Assembly (NCBI GenBank): GCA_937910235.1 | Contig: CALENB010000353.1 | Location: 1 to 43,298, forward strand | DNA length: 43,298 nucleotides | Source: an uncultured Myxococcales bacterium | Lineage (GTDB): Bacteria; Myxococcota_A; UBA9042 | Reading direction: 5' to 3' | Part shown: positions 24,046-31,578 of the stretch, piece by piece | Layout: the number at the start of each line of letters is the position of its first letter | Numbering within the stretch: the stretch's first letter is position 1 | Program-made: the position numbers and the translations under genes | Notes under the pieces: generated by a model | Told to the model about the DNA's origin: nothing | Databases searched by the model: none | What the model saw: only the letters and a program-made list of their open reading frames with translations

Positions 24046-25056
24046 TTAGCCCTGCGCGTGCAATGTCGCGATGATGGCGTCGGTGAACTTGGCGGTGTTG
24101 GCGCGCCCTCCGAGGTCGCCCGTACGCACCTCGCCCCGCTCTAGCACCGTAAACAAGGCCCGTTCGACGGCAGCGGCAGCCGAACGCTCGCCGATGTGAC
24201 GCAGCAAGAGCACACCGGATTGCAGCAGCGCTGTCGGGTTCGCGATGCCTCTGCCGGCGATGTCTGGCGCCGAGCCGTGCACCGCCTCGAACACTGCGTA
24301 GCGATCGCCGATGTTGGCGCCGGGCACGACGCCGAGCCCGCCCACCAAGCCGGCGCACAGATCGCTGAGCACATCGCCGTAGAGATTCTCCATGACCATG
24401 CAGTCAAAATCGCTCGGATCGATGACCAAGCCGCGGACGACGTCGTCGATGAGCCGCGCCTCATGCGTGAGGAAGGGGTAGTCGTCCGTCACCGCGTTGA
24501 AGGCGTCGAGAAACAGCCCGTCGCTCAGCTTCATGATCGAGGCTTTGTGCACCAGCGTGAGCTTCTTGCGGCCCTCATTGCGGACGTAGTCGTTGGCCCA
24601 GCGCGTGATGCGTGTGCAGGCCCGCTCGGTGATGACACGCAGGGTCTCGACGACGCCGGCCACCGGAGAGTGCTCACGACCGGAGTAGAGCCCCTCGGTG
24701 TTCTCGCGAAACACCACGAGATCGACGGCCTCATGGCGCGTCGGCACACCGGGGATCGACTTGACCGGGCGCAGGCTGACGTACAGGTCCAGCGCCTGGC
24801 GGATCGCGACGTTGACGGAGGTGAAGCCGTGGCCAACCGGCGTGGTGATCGGGCCTTTGAGCGCGACGCGGGTGCGCTCGACGCTGCGCAGCGTCTCGTC
24901 GGGTAGCGGTGAACCGTGGCTCGCCACCGCTGCGGCGCCCGTGGGCATCGACTGCCAGCGGATGTCGACGCCCGCGGCGTCCAACACGCGGATGGTGGCG
25001 GCGGTGACCTCGGGGCCAATGCCGTCGCCTTCGATGAGGGTGAATTCGTAGCTCAT
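24046..25056 (-). CDS. NAD-dependent isocitrate dehydrogenase-like, catalytic-type subunit
   Basis: A 336-aa decarboxylating dehydrogenase. It has GDGIGPEV (residues 10-17), SVNVAIRQALDLYVSLRP with Ser80, Asn82, Arg86 and Arg96, FRENTEGLYSG with Arg117 and Tyr124, VHKASIMKLSDG with Lys171, ENLYGDVLSDLCAGLVGGLG with Asp228/Asp232, and HGSAPDIAGRGIANPTA (from residue 260). The Ser-x-Asn-x3-Arg segment and the NIG region resemble NAD-IDH (IDH3-type) more than isopropylmalate dehydrogenase, where the segment reads RxxLxxxxNLRP. Likely reaction: isocitrate + NAD+ to 2-oxoglutarate + CO2 + NADH; homoisocitrate or another hydroxy acid cannot be excluded. The ATG at 25054-25056 has GGAGG 10 bases upstream. 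Paired with the degenerate paralogue just downstream. Confidence 0.88.
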   Translation of the reverse strand: MSYEFTLIEGDGIGPEVTAATIRVLDAAGVDIRWQSMPTGAAAVASHGSPLPDETLRSVERTRVALKGPITTPVGHGFTSVNVAIRQALDLYVSLRPVKSIPGVPTRHEAVDLVVFRENTEGLYSGREHSPVAGVVETLRVITERACTRITRWANDYVRNEGRKKLTLVHKASIMKLSDGLFLDAFNAVTDDYPFLTHEARLIDDVVRGLVIDPSDFDCMVMENLYGDVLSDLCAGLVGGLGVVPGANIGDRYAVFEAVHGSAPDIAGRGIANPTALLQSGVLLLRHIGERSAAAAVERALFTVLERGEVRTGDLGGRANTAKFTDAIIATLHAQG

Positions 25057-25199
25057 GATGCCGCGGCCTCCTGCCTATCCGCCCGGCCAGACCGGCCTGG
25101 CGAGTGGGCGCGCGGACCATAGCGATCAGGGGTTCGGGGGGCAACCGCGTGGTCGGTTGGATGCGAGCGCATCGCCGCGTCGCTTGTCCGCGATCAACC

Positions 25200-26414
25200 T
25201 CAGGCCAGCTCGAACGGAAACGCCAGCACTTGCTCGATGTCATCGTAGCCGCCCAACACCATGAGCAGGCGATCCACCCCCAGGGCGACCCCCGCAGCCG
25301 GCGGACACCCCTCGGCCAGGGCGTTCAGGAAGCGCTCGTCGATCGGGTAGACCGGCAGGCGCGCCGCCTCTCGTGCCGCCAAATCAGCCTCAAAGCGCGC
25401 GCGCTGCTCCGTCGCGTCGACCAGCTCGGTGAAGCCATTGGCCAGCTCAATACCGCGGACATAGACCTCGAAACGCTCGGCTACGGCGGGATCGTCCGGG
25501 TCCTGACAGGCCAGCGAGGCGAGGCAGATGGGCCAGCGCTCAATGACCACCACCCGGTCCCGCGGCAAGTTGGGCTCGACGCGCTCGACCATGGCTTGCA
25601 TCAGGATGTCGGCTTCGTCGTCGCCGTCCCGCACGTCCAGGCCCGACGCCCGCGCTCGCTGCCGCAGCGCTGTCAGGTCCGTGTCCCGAATATCGAGCCC
25701 AGCCCAGCGGCCCAGCGCCTCAGCGAAGGTCACCCGCAGGGGCTCGCCCATCGTCAAGGCGTCGGTCTCAGGAGCGCCGCGACTGGCCCGCACAGCCGCG
25801 ATCGCGCCGGCGCAGAGCGGCAGCAGCGCGAGCAGGTCGTCGACGATCGCAGGGTAGCGCTCGCCGGCCCGATACCACTCCAGCATGGCGAACTCAGGGT
25901 TGTGCCAGACGCCGCGCTCGCCCGAACGAAACGCCTTGCCGAGGCTGTAGATCCGCTCAAAGCCAGCCGAGAGCAGCCGCTTCATGTGGAACTCGGGGCT
26001 GGTGACGAGAAAACGCTCCGTCAGCGCGCCGCCCATGCCCTCCCGAACGCCGACCGAGATGGCGTCGAGGTGCAGCTCCAGCCCCGGCGACGTCGCCATC
26101 GCGGGCGCGTCGATCTCGATGAAACCGTGGTGATCGAAGAAGCTGCGCAGGGCTCGGAGCAGCGCCGCGCGCTCCAGGACGGCGCCGTATCGGAGGCCGC
26201 GCTCGGCGGAGAGCCGGCTCAAGTCGCCGTGCGCGGACGGCAGCTGGGTAGGCCGCGACACCAGCACCAAGCCCTCGGAGACGAGGCGCACCAGATCGCC
26301 CGCGCGCAAGGTCAGCCCCGGTCGGGTCGGGTGGTCAAATACACGCCCAGCGATCCAGAGCCGCGCTTCGTCCTCGCTGACGGCCAACACCCGCGCCAGG
26401 GTTCCGTGCTGCAC
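25200..26414 (-). CDS. epmA: EF-P lysine aminoacylase-like protein (EpmA/GenX)
   Basis: A 404-aa class II LysRS-like enzyme that, in other bacteria, attaches (R)-beta-lysine to elongation factor P. The class II motifs are present: FLVTSPEFHMKRLLSAGFERIYSLGKAFRSGERGVWHNPEFAMLEWYRAG near residues 140-187, and GVALGVDRLLMVLGGYDDIEQVLAFPF at the C-terminus. It lacks a full LysRS anticodon-binding domain. Unlike E. coli EpmA (about 325 aa), it has about 75 extra N-terminal residues with short beta strands (LARVLAV, ARLWIAGRV, LRAGDLVRLV), perhaps a small OB-like domain. It starts with GTG at 26412-26414, four bases after the upstream gene's stop. EpmB (lysine 2,3-aminomutase) and efp are not in the window. 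Confidence 0.88.
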   Translation of the reverse strand: MQHGTLARVLAVSEDEARLWIAGRVFDHPTRPGLTLRAGDLVRLVSEGLVLVSRPTQLPSAHGDLSRLSAERGLRYGAVLERAALLRALRSFFDHHGFIEIDAPAMATSPGLELHLDAISVGVREGMGGALTERFLVTSPEFHMKRLLSAGFERIYSLGKAFRSGERGVWHNPEFAMLEWYRAGERYPAIVDDLLALLPLCAGAIAAVRASRGAPETDALTMGEPLRVTFAEALGRWAGLDIRDTDLTALRQRARASGLDVRDGDDEADILMQAMVERVEPNLPRDRVVVIERWPICLASLACQDPDDPAVAERFEVYVRGIELANGFTELVDATEQRARFEADLAAREAARLPVYPIDERFLNALAEGCPPAAGVALGVDRLLMVLGGYDDIEQVLAFPFELA

Positions 26415-26420
26415 GACCGG

Positions 26421-27056
26421 CTATTCCACCATCAGGGTGCTGCTGCGGTTGATCGCCTTGCGGTCGATCGCCGCGCGCACCAGCTCCCAAACAGGCGGAT
26501 GCTTCGCCACAAAAGTGCCGTCGGGTCGCTCGGTGCCCTGCAGCACGATGAGGCGCGTCACATCGGACTCGCCGCCCGACGCCGGAGGGGCTCCGACAGG
26601 TTTGCCCTCGACACGGATCGCGTTCGCGCCGCGGTTGAGCGAGCTCGTCAGGTCCACCGTGAACGGTCCCGTGTTCAACTCAATCACCCGAAACTTCTTG
26701 TTGTTTACGTAGATCGTGAAGGTGTACGGCACCTTCGGGTTGGGCCGATACAGCAGCACGTAGCGTGCTTTGGGCTTGGCGGCCTGCGCCTTGACGTTGC
26801 CAAAGTCCGACGAGCCGGTGATGCGCAGCGGTTTTCCGGTCTTGTCGGTGATCACGCGGTACCCGGGCGAGATGATGTGGACGTTGCCGAGCGCGTCGAA
26901 CTTCACGGCGCAGTTGGTCATGTCCGCGGTCTTGAGGCCGGTCGCCTTTACGCCGTTGACGTAGACATCCAGCGCGTGAGCGGGCGCAGCAGCGAACGAC
27001 GTCGCGGCGAGGGTCGCGGCGAAGGTCGCGGTGAACAGAGTAGGTGAGAAACGCAT
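26421..27056 (-). CDS. Secreted protein of unknown function, LDVYVNG type
   Basis: A 211-aa exported protein. The second ATG (27054-27056) is chosen, because GGAGG lies 7 bases upstream of it but only one base before the first ATG. A signal peptide ends at AAAPAHA (about residue 27). The mature part begins LDVYVNGVKATGLKT, with NCAVKFDALGNVHIISPGYRV, then a second beta-rich part with YTFTIYVNNKKFRVIELNTGPFTVDL. This LDVYVNG pattern, which recalls PEGA-like surface modules, recurs in deltaproteobacterial secreted proteins as I recall it; the function is unknown. Only one Cys in the mature part. Followed within 7 bases by epmA, so probably cotranscribed. Confidence 0.8.
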   Translation of the reverse strand: MRFSPTLFTATFAATLAATSFAAAPAHALDVYVNGVKATGLKTADMTNCAVKFDALGNVHIISPGYRVITDKTGKPLRITGSSDFGNVKAQAAKPKARYVLLYRPNPKVPYTFTIYVNNKKFRVIELNTGPFTVDLTSSLNRGANAIRVEGKPVGAPPASGGESDVTRLIVLQGTERPDGTFVAKHPPVWELVRAAIDRKAINRSSTLMVE

Positions 27057-27232
27057 GGCCATGCCTCCAGCTCCTGGGCGGCGTACGTGCACGCCCGCGA
27101 ATGATCCCAACGCCCCGGGGGCGCGTCGCATTCGGTTCGAGGATGCCACGCGTCGCGTCGCCGGCCAGAAAACCGAGCGAATCGCCCGCATTCCTAGGGT
27201 CAGCGCGCGCTCAGCGTGCGTTCTGCGTCGGG

Positions 27233-28081
27233 TCAGCGTTTGTGCGGATCTGGGAGCGGCTCACACTGCTCGGTGTGCAGCGTGCAGACCTTGGGCGTGC
27301 CTTGAGCGGCGCCAAACGCCTTGATGTAGCACTTCTTCTGCGCCTCGACCGTCGCGCTGACCGCGCCGCCCGGTGTCATCTCCTGAAAACACCGCCACTC
27401 GCAACAGTCGAGCTTCTCCTTCGCCGTGTCCCACAGCTGGCACGTCTTCAGGAAGCCGCAGAAGCCTTTGCAGACCTGCTTGGCGTCGGTGAACTTTGGG
27501 TCGGTGATCTTGTCTTTCCAGTCGCAGACCACCGGATCGATCACCAGCTGGCCGTGTGTGTCGGGCGATTGGCAGACGCGGGTCGGCAAGCCGGGGTACA
27601 GCGGCGCGGCCTTCCATTTCGGTTTGTCGCAGGTGTCCCAGCCCGACCAGAGGCTCTTGCACGTGTCGGAGTTGTTGCAGATGGGCGCGCAGAACGTCGC
27701 CGCTGCGCCCTTGAAGTCCGGCGGCAGCGCGATGCACAGGCCGGCGCGACCGTGGCTGCCCAGCGTGTCGCAGTAGTCCCCCGGGTTGGCGCACACCTTG
27801 CTGCACCACGGCTGTGACGCCCAGTCGCCGTCCATGCAGGTCAGTCCCGCCGCGCAGACGCCGTCGTCACAGCGTTCGCCGAAGCCGGGCGGGGCGGCGC
27901 CGGACCCGTCGGCGGCGCCTGACGTCGCATCTGTCGTCGTGCTCGCCGGGTCGGTGCCACACCCGACGAGCAGCAGGAGGCATGAGAGCAGCAGGACCGA
28001 CCGCAAACCGCGCAGAACGAGCCGCTGAGCGACGTGGTTCGCGGCGCCGCGCGGTGGGTTGTCGACACAGGTGCTGGTCAT
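27233..28081 (-). CDS. Cys-rich lipoprotein, unknown function
   Basis: A 282-aa predicted lipoprotein. The ATG at 28079-28081 overlaps the epimerase stop as ATGA. A hydrophobic segment (about 27-40) ends in the lipobox LVGC (Cys41); the signal region is long for a type II signal. A Thr/Ser/Ala/Gly-rich linker follows, then a Cys-rich domain (about 70-282) beginning GERCDDGVCAAGLTCMDG, with many spaced Cys pairs and Trp residues (WSGWDTCDKPKW), probably a disulfide-stabilised extracellular fold. The CDDGVC motif recalls myxobacterial cysteine-rich surface proteins and the larger lipoprotein at 2.9-5.1 kb, but the rest is distinct. Translationally coupled to the epimerase. Confidence 0.82.
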   Translation of the reverse strand: MTSTCVDNPPRGAANHVAQRLVLRGLRSVLLLSCLLLLVGCGTDPASTTTDATSGAADGSGAAPPGFGERCDDGVCAAGLTCMDGDWASQPWCSKVCANPGDYCDTLGSHGRAGLCIALPPDFKGAAATFCAPICNNSDTCKSLWSGWDTCDKPKWKAAPLYPGLPTRVCQSPDTHGQLVIDPVVCDWKDKITDPKFTDAKQVCKGFCGFLKTCQLWDTAKEKLDCCEWRCFQEMTPGGAVSATVEAQKKCYIKAFGAAQGTPKVCTLHTEQCEPLPDPHKR

Positions 28082-29001
28082 CGGGTCACGCCGCGGAAGA
28101 ACGCGAACGTCGCCGCGATGCCGTCGTCGAGGCCGTGCGCGGGCCGCCACCCTGCGGCGCGCAGCTTGTCGACGCCCGCGCGCGAGTGGCGCACGTCGCC
28201 AGCGCGCTGCGGCCCAAAAACCAGGGGCGCGGCTGTGTCCGCGGTCGCCACAATGCGTTCGGCGAGGGCGCGAATCGTGATTTGGTCGCCGTAGCCGACG
28301 TTGTGCGCGCCGTGCAGATCGGGGTGTGTCGCCGCAAAGACCAGCGCGCCCACCACATCCTTCACGTAGATGAAGTCGCGGGTCTGCTCGCCGTCGCCGT
28401 AAATGGTGATGGTCTGGCCCGCCAGAGCGCGCTCGATGAAGATCGGCACCGCCGCCGCATAGGCACCGGTGGGATCCTGGCGGGGACCAAAGACGTTGAA
28501 GAAGCGCAACGAGGCCGTCGGCACCAAGCCTTCGCGCTGAAAAAGCTCGCAGTAGTGCTCGCCGTCGAGCTTGGTGATCGCGTACGGGCTCTTCGGCTCG
28601 GGCGTCATCGTCTCCACTTTGGGCACGATCGGGCTGTCACCGTACACCGCGGCGGAGGAGGCCAGCACCACCTTCTTGACGCCCGCATCCGCCGCCTCAC
28701 GCAAGACGTTCAGCAGGCCGGTGACGTTGATGTCGATGCACGTGTCCAGCGCCGTCATCGATTCGGGCACCGACACCAGCGCGGCGAGGTGAAAGACGTA
28801 GTCCACCCCGGCGACCGCCTCGCGCACCACCGCCCGATCGGTGACCGAACCAGCGATGAACGTGTGGGTCAGCCCTTCGAGGTTACGCAGATACCCGGTG
28901 CGCAGGTTGTCGAGCACCCGAATCTCGCTCGCGATCCCCTGAAAATGCGCGACCACGTGACTGCCAATGAATCCGGCACCGCCCGTCACTAAGATCTTCA
29001 T
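28078..29001 (-). CDS. NAD-dependent UDP-sugar epimerase (GalE/WbpP-like)
   Basis: A 307-aa extended SDR enzyme. It has the Rossmann motif TGGAGFIGSHVV near residues 6-17, FHLAALVSVPES, LASSAAVYGDSP, and the catalytic YAITK (Tyr-x3-Lys) in KSPYAITKLDGEHY, plus RFFNVFGPRQDPTGAYAAAVP and YGDGEQTRDFIYVKDVV near residues 170-220. This is the set of GalE- and WbpP-type 4-epimerases of UDP-hexoses or UDP-GlcNAc; the exact sugar cannot be told. The start is the ATG at 28999-29001, preceded by GGAG. First gene of the minus-strand group to epmA; divergent from the universal stress protein. Confidence 0.93.
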   Translation of the reverse strand: MKILVTGGAGFIGSHVVAHFQGIASEIRVLDNLRTGYLRNLEGLTHTFIAGSVTDRAVVREAVAGVDYVFHLAALVSVPESMTALDTCIDINVTGLLNVLREAADAGVKKVVLASSAAVYGDSPIVPKVETMTPEPKSPYAITKLDGEHYCELFQREGLVPTASLRFFNVFGPRQDPTGAYAAAVPIFIERALAGQTITIYGDGEQTRDFIYVKDVVGALVFAATHPDLHGAHNVGYGDQITIRALAERIVATADTAAPLVFGPQRAGDVRHSRAGVDKLRAAGWRPAHGLDDGIAATFAFFRGVTR

Positions 29002-29170
29002 CCGACTCCGCCTGCGCGCCGCGTTCGAGCAGCTGTGGCGCACGACAGTACGCGTGCGTCCGGCGTTTCTGCAAACTAGACCAAGCCCATCGCAACCTGT
29101 GCGCGGCCAGTAGCCCCTTCGCCAAATGGCGTGCTAGTTTCCCGGTCCTACGTCGCTCTTGGAGTTCGCC

Positions 29171-30082
29171 ATGTTTGACCGCGTCTTGTTGCTCACCGAC
29201 CTTGATGATAGCCCTGAACTCACCGCTCGCCCCGTAAAGGCGCTCTCCGATGTGTTCGCTTGCAAAGTTCTCGTCTTTCACGCGATCCGCGGCTCGAGCG
29301 AGCTGTTTTACCTCCAGGACGACGCCGACCAGGTGCGACGGCTCATCGACAAGAAGGCCGAGGAGCACGCCCGCCCCGCGCTGGAGAAGTTCGCCAAGCA
29401 GCTGGAAGATATGGGTGTGAACACGGGCATCGTGACCCAGGTCGGCACGGCTTTTGACCTAGCTTTGCGGGCTGTGAGCGACTTGCAGATCGATCTGATC
29501 GTCATCCCTCAGGAGGGCTACGCAGACTTCACCGATCGCGTCAGCGGCTCGACGACGGCGCGCCTGATTCGCGAGAGCAACGTGCCTGTGCTGACGATCA
29601 ACCAGTCGTTTCTCAACCACCGCGACCGCTGGGATGGCTTTCATCGCATCCTCTATCCGACCTCGCTGTCGGGTGGAAAGAGCGCGCGGCTGAGCGAGGC
29701 CGAGACTTTTGCGGCGGAGATCGGTGGCAGCTTGGAGTTGGTCCACGTCGTCGATCCGATTCACGCACAGGTGCTGGAGACGCCGGAGGGGGATCTCATC
29801 CTGCCAAAGGACATCAACTACCGGATGCGCAGCCGTCTTGAGCGTCGCTTGAGTGATCTGGCCCACTCCGTGAAGAAGGTGCCGTGCATGTGGCGTCTGC
29901 TCGAGGACACCAAGCCTGGGTCCGGTGTGATGGCGTATGCCGATCGCAGCAACGCCGACCTGATCATCGTGCCGCCGCTGGAGTTCGGGGATACCCGCAA
30001 CACCGTGATGGGCAGCGTCGCCGAGCACGTCATTAAACACGCCCGTGTGCCGGTGCTGACGATCAAGGCCACCGGGCAGTGA
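29171..30082 (+). CDS. Double-domain universal stress protein
   Basis: A 303-aa cytoplasmic protein with two Usp folds in tandem (about 1-150 and 160-300). Domain 1 opens FDRVLLLTDLDDSPELTAR and ends near SNVPVLTINQ. Domain 2 opens FHRILYPTSLSGGKSARL and ends NTVMGSVAEHVIKHARVPVLTIK, where GS-x9-PV resembles the ATP-binding loop of UspA-type proteins. Domain 1 has a less complete loop (GSTTARLIRESNVPV). The start is the ATG at 29171 with GGAG 6 bases upstream. Its stop overlaps the GTG of rarA. Such proteins bind ATP and help in stress survival; the partner is unknown. Confidence 0.93.
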   Translation: MFDRVLLLTDLDDSPELTARPVKALSDVFACKVLVFHAIRGSSELFYLQDDADQVRRLIDKKAEEHARPALEKFAKQLEDMGVNTGIVTQVGTAFDLALRAVSDLQIDLIVIPQEGYADFTDRVSGSTTARLIRESNVPVLTINQSFLNHRDRWDGFHRILYPTSLSGGKSARLSEAETFAAEIGGSLELVHVVDPIHAQVLETPEGDLILPKDINYRMRSRLERRLSDLAHSVKKVPCMWRLLEDTKPGSGVMAYADRSNADLIIVPPLEFGDTRNTVMGSVAEHVIKHARVPVLTIKATGQ

Positions 30083-31446
30083 AATCTCCGGCAGTGAGCT
30101 CTCGGGCAGCACCGTCCCAAGAGAGCCTGTTTGCGGCCGAGAGTGGTGGGCTGCAGGCGCCGCTCGCGGAGCGCATGCGGCCGCGTGATCTCGACGAGAT
30201 CGTCGGACAGCGAGCGCTCGCCGGAGCCGAGGGTTTTCTGCGCCGCGCCATGCTGGCTGAGCGGCTGCCGTCCATCATCTTGTGGGGGCCTCCCGGCACC
30301 GGAAAGACGACGTTGGCGCGGCTGTTGGCGCGCGGACGGGCCCGATTTGTCGCCCTCTCAGCGGTGTTGAGCGGCGTGGCGCAGGTGCGCGACGTGGTGG
30401 AAGAGGCGCGGCTGGCGCGGCAACGGGGCCACGCGACGGTGCTGTTTGTCGACGAGATTCATCGCTTTCACAAAGGCCAGCAGGACGCCTTTCTGCCACA
30501 CGTCGAGGCGGGCACGATCACGCTGGTCGGCGCGACGACGGAGAACCCGGCGTTCAGCTTGAACAGCGCGCTGCTGAGTCGGTGCGCGGTGCTTGTGCTG
30601 GAGCCGCTCGCGGAGGCCGAGGTGGTCGGGCTGCTGCGGCGCGCCATCGACGATGAGCGGGGCTACGGTGGCAGCGGGCTCTCGGCCACCGACGACGCGC
30701 TGCAGCGGATCGCGCGGGAGGCTGACGGGGACGCGCGGCGTGCGCTGACGGCCTTCGCGGCGGTGGCTGACGCCGTGCTGGAGGACGCCGCGCGAGACGA
30801 GACGCTGGTGGCAGCTGTGACCGGTGAGGAGCTGGCGCGCGTCGCGAACCACGGTGGACCTCGCTACGATCGGGGCGGAGATACGCATTTTCAGCTGCTC
30901 AGCGCCCTCATCAAGTCCATGCGCGGCTCGGACGTTGACGCAGCGCTCTACTGGCTCGCGCGCATGCTGGACGCGGGGGAGGACGGCCGTCTGATCAGCC
31001 GTCGCCTCGTCGTGTTCGCCGCCGAGGACGTCGGGAACGCCGACCCGCGTGCGCTGCCGTTGGCGGTGGCCGCCGCGCAGGCCCATGAGCTGGTCGGTCT
31101 GCCAGAGAGTCGCATCTCCATCGCGCAGGCGGTGACGTTTCTCGCCACCGCACCGAAGAGCAACGCCAGCTACAAAGGCCTCAACGCAGCCATGGCGGCG
31201 GCGCGCAGCCATGGCACGCTGCCCGTACCGAAGCGGCTGCGGAACGCGAGCACCGCGCTGGCGCGTCGCCTGGGCCACGGCGAGGGGTATCGCCACCCGC
31301 ATGACGAGGGTGGCTTCGTGGCGGACGGCTGCCTGCCCGACGCGCTCGCTGGCGCGCGGTTCTACCAACCGACCGGCAACGGCTACGAGGCGCGCATCGC
31401 CGAGCGCCTCGCCACATGGCGTCGCCTGCGAGAGGAAGCCGAATAA
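30079..31446 (+). CDS. rarA: Replication-associated recombination protein A
   Basis: The 455-aa product is an AAA+ ATPase of the RarA/MgsA/WRNIP1 family, acting at stalled replication forks and with SSB. ERMRPRDLDEIVGQ precedes Walker A GPPGTGKTT (about residues 70-78). Walker B is VLFVDEIHRF, followed by GQQDAFLPHVEAGTITLVGATTENPAFSLNSALLSRC, the RarA-specific sensor region. The C-terminal part has DTHFQLLSALIKSMRGSDVDAALYWLARML and GYRHPHDEGG, the tetramerisation and conserved C-terminal domain. Starts with GTG overlapping the universal stress protein stop by four bases, so the two are translationally coupled. Confidence 0.97.
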   Translation: MKSPAVSSRAAPSQESLFAAESGGLQAPLAERMRPRDLDEIVGQRALAGAEGFLRRAMLAERLPSIILWGPPGTGKTTLARLLARGRARFVALSAVLSGVAQVRDVVEEARLARQRGHATVLFVDEIHRFHKGQQDAFLPHVEAGTITLVGATTENPAFSLNSALLSRCAVLVLEPLAEAEVVGLLRRAIDDERGYGGSGLSATDDALQRIAREADGDARRALTAFAAVADAVLEDAARDETLVAAVTGEELARVANHGGPRYDRGGDTHFQLLSALIKSMRGSDVDAALYWLARMLDAGEDGRLISRRLVVFAAEDVGNADPRALPLAVAAAQAHELVGLPESRISIAQAVTFLATAPKSNASYKGLNAAMAAARSHGTLPVPKRLRNASTALARRLGHGEGYRHPHDEGGFVADGCLPDALAGARFYQPTGNGYEARIAERLATWRRLREEAE

Positions 31447-31467
31447 AGTGGACCGGTCGCGCGGAGC

Positions 31468-31496
31468 TTGACCCCCTGCTGGGCCGCTCCTACGCT
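31468..31496 (+). promoter_or_regulatory. Candidate promoter for the DsbA-like operon
   Basis: TTGACC (31468-31473), 17-base spacer, TACGCT (31491-31496), about 80 bases upstream of the triple-DsbA ATG. The -35 is 5 of 6 consensus, the -10 weak. It starts just after the rarA stop, suggesting that the redox operon has its own promoter. Confidence 0.4.
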
Positions 31497-31578
31497 ACGC
31501 CGCCCCTGCCCACGCCCCTCCCCAGTGTCTTGGTCGTGCGCGGCGTTCTGTTCCAGCTGGTACCTTCGGAGTTCATCC

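Noticed and set aside
22920-25056. The dehydrogenase pair as leuB (isopropylmalate dehydrogenase) and a copy
   Set aside because: The substrate segment SVNVAIRQALDLYVSLRP has the Ser/Asn pattern of IDH rather than the leuB pattern, and no leuA, leuC or leuD is nearby.
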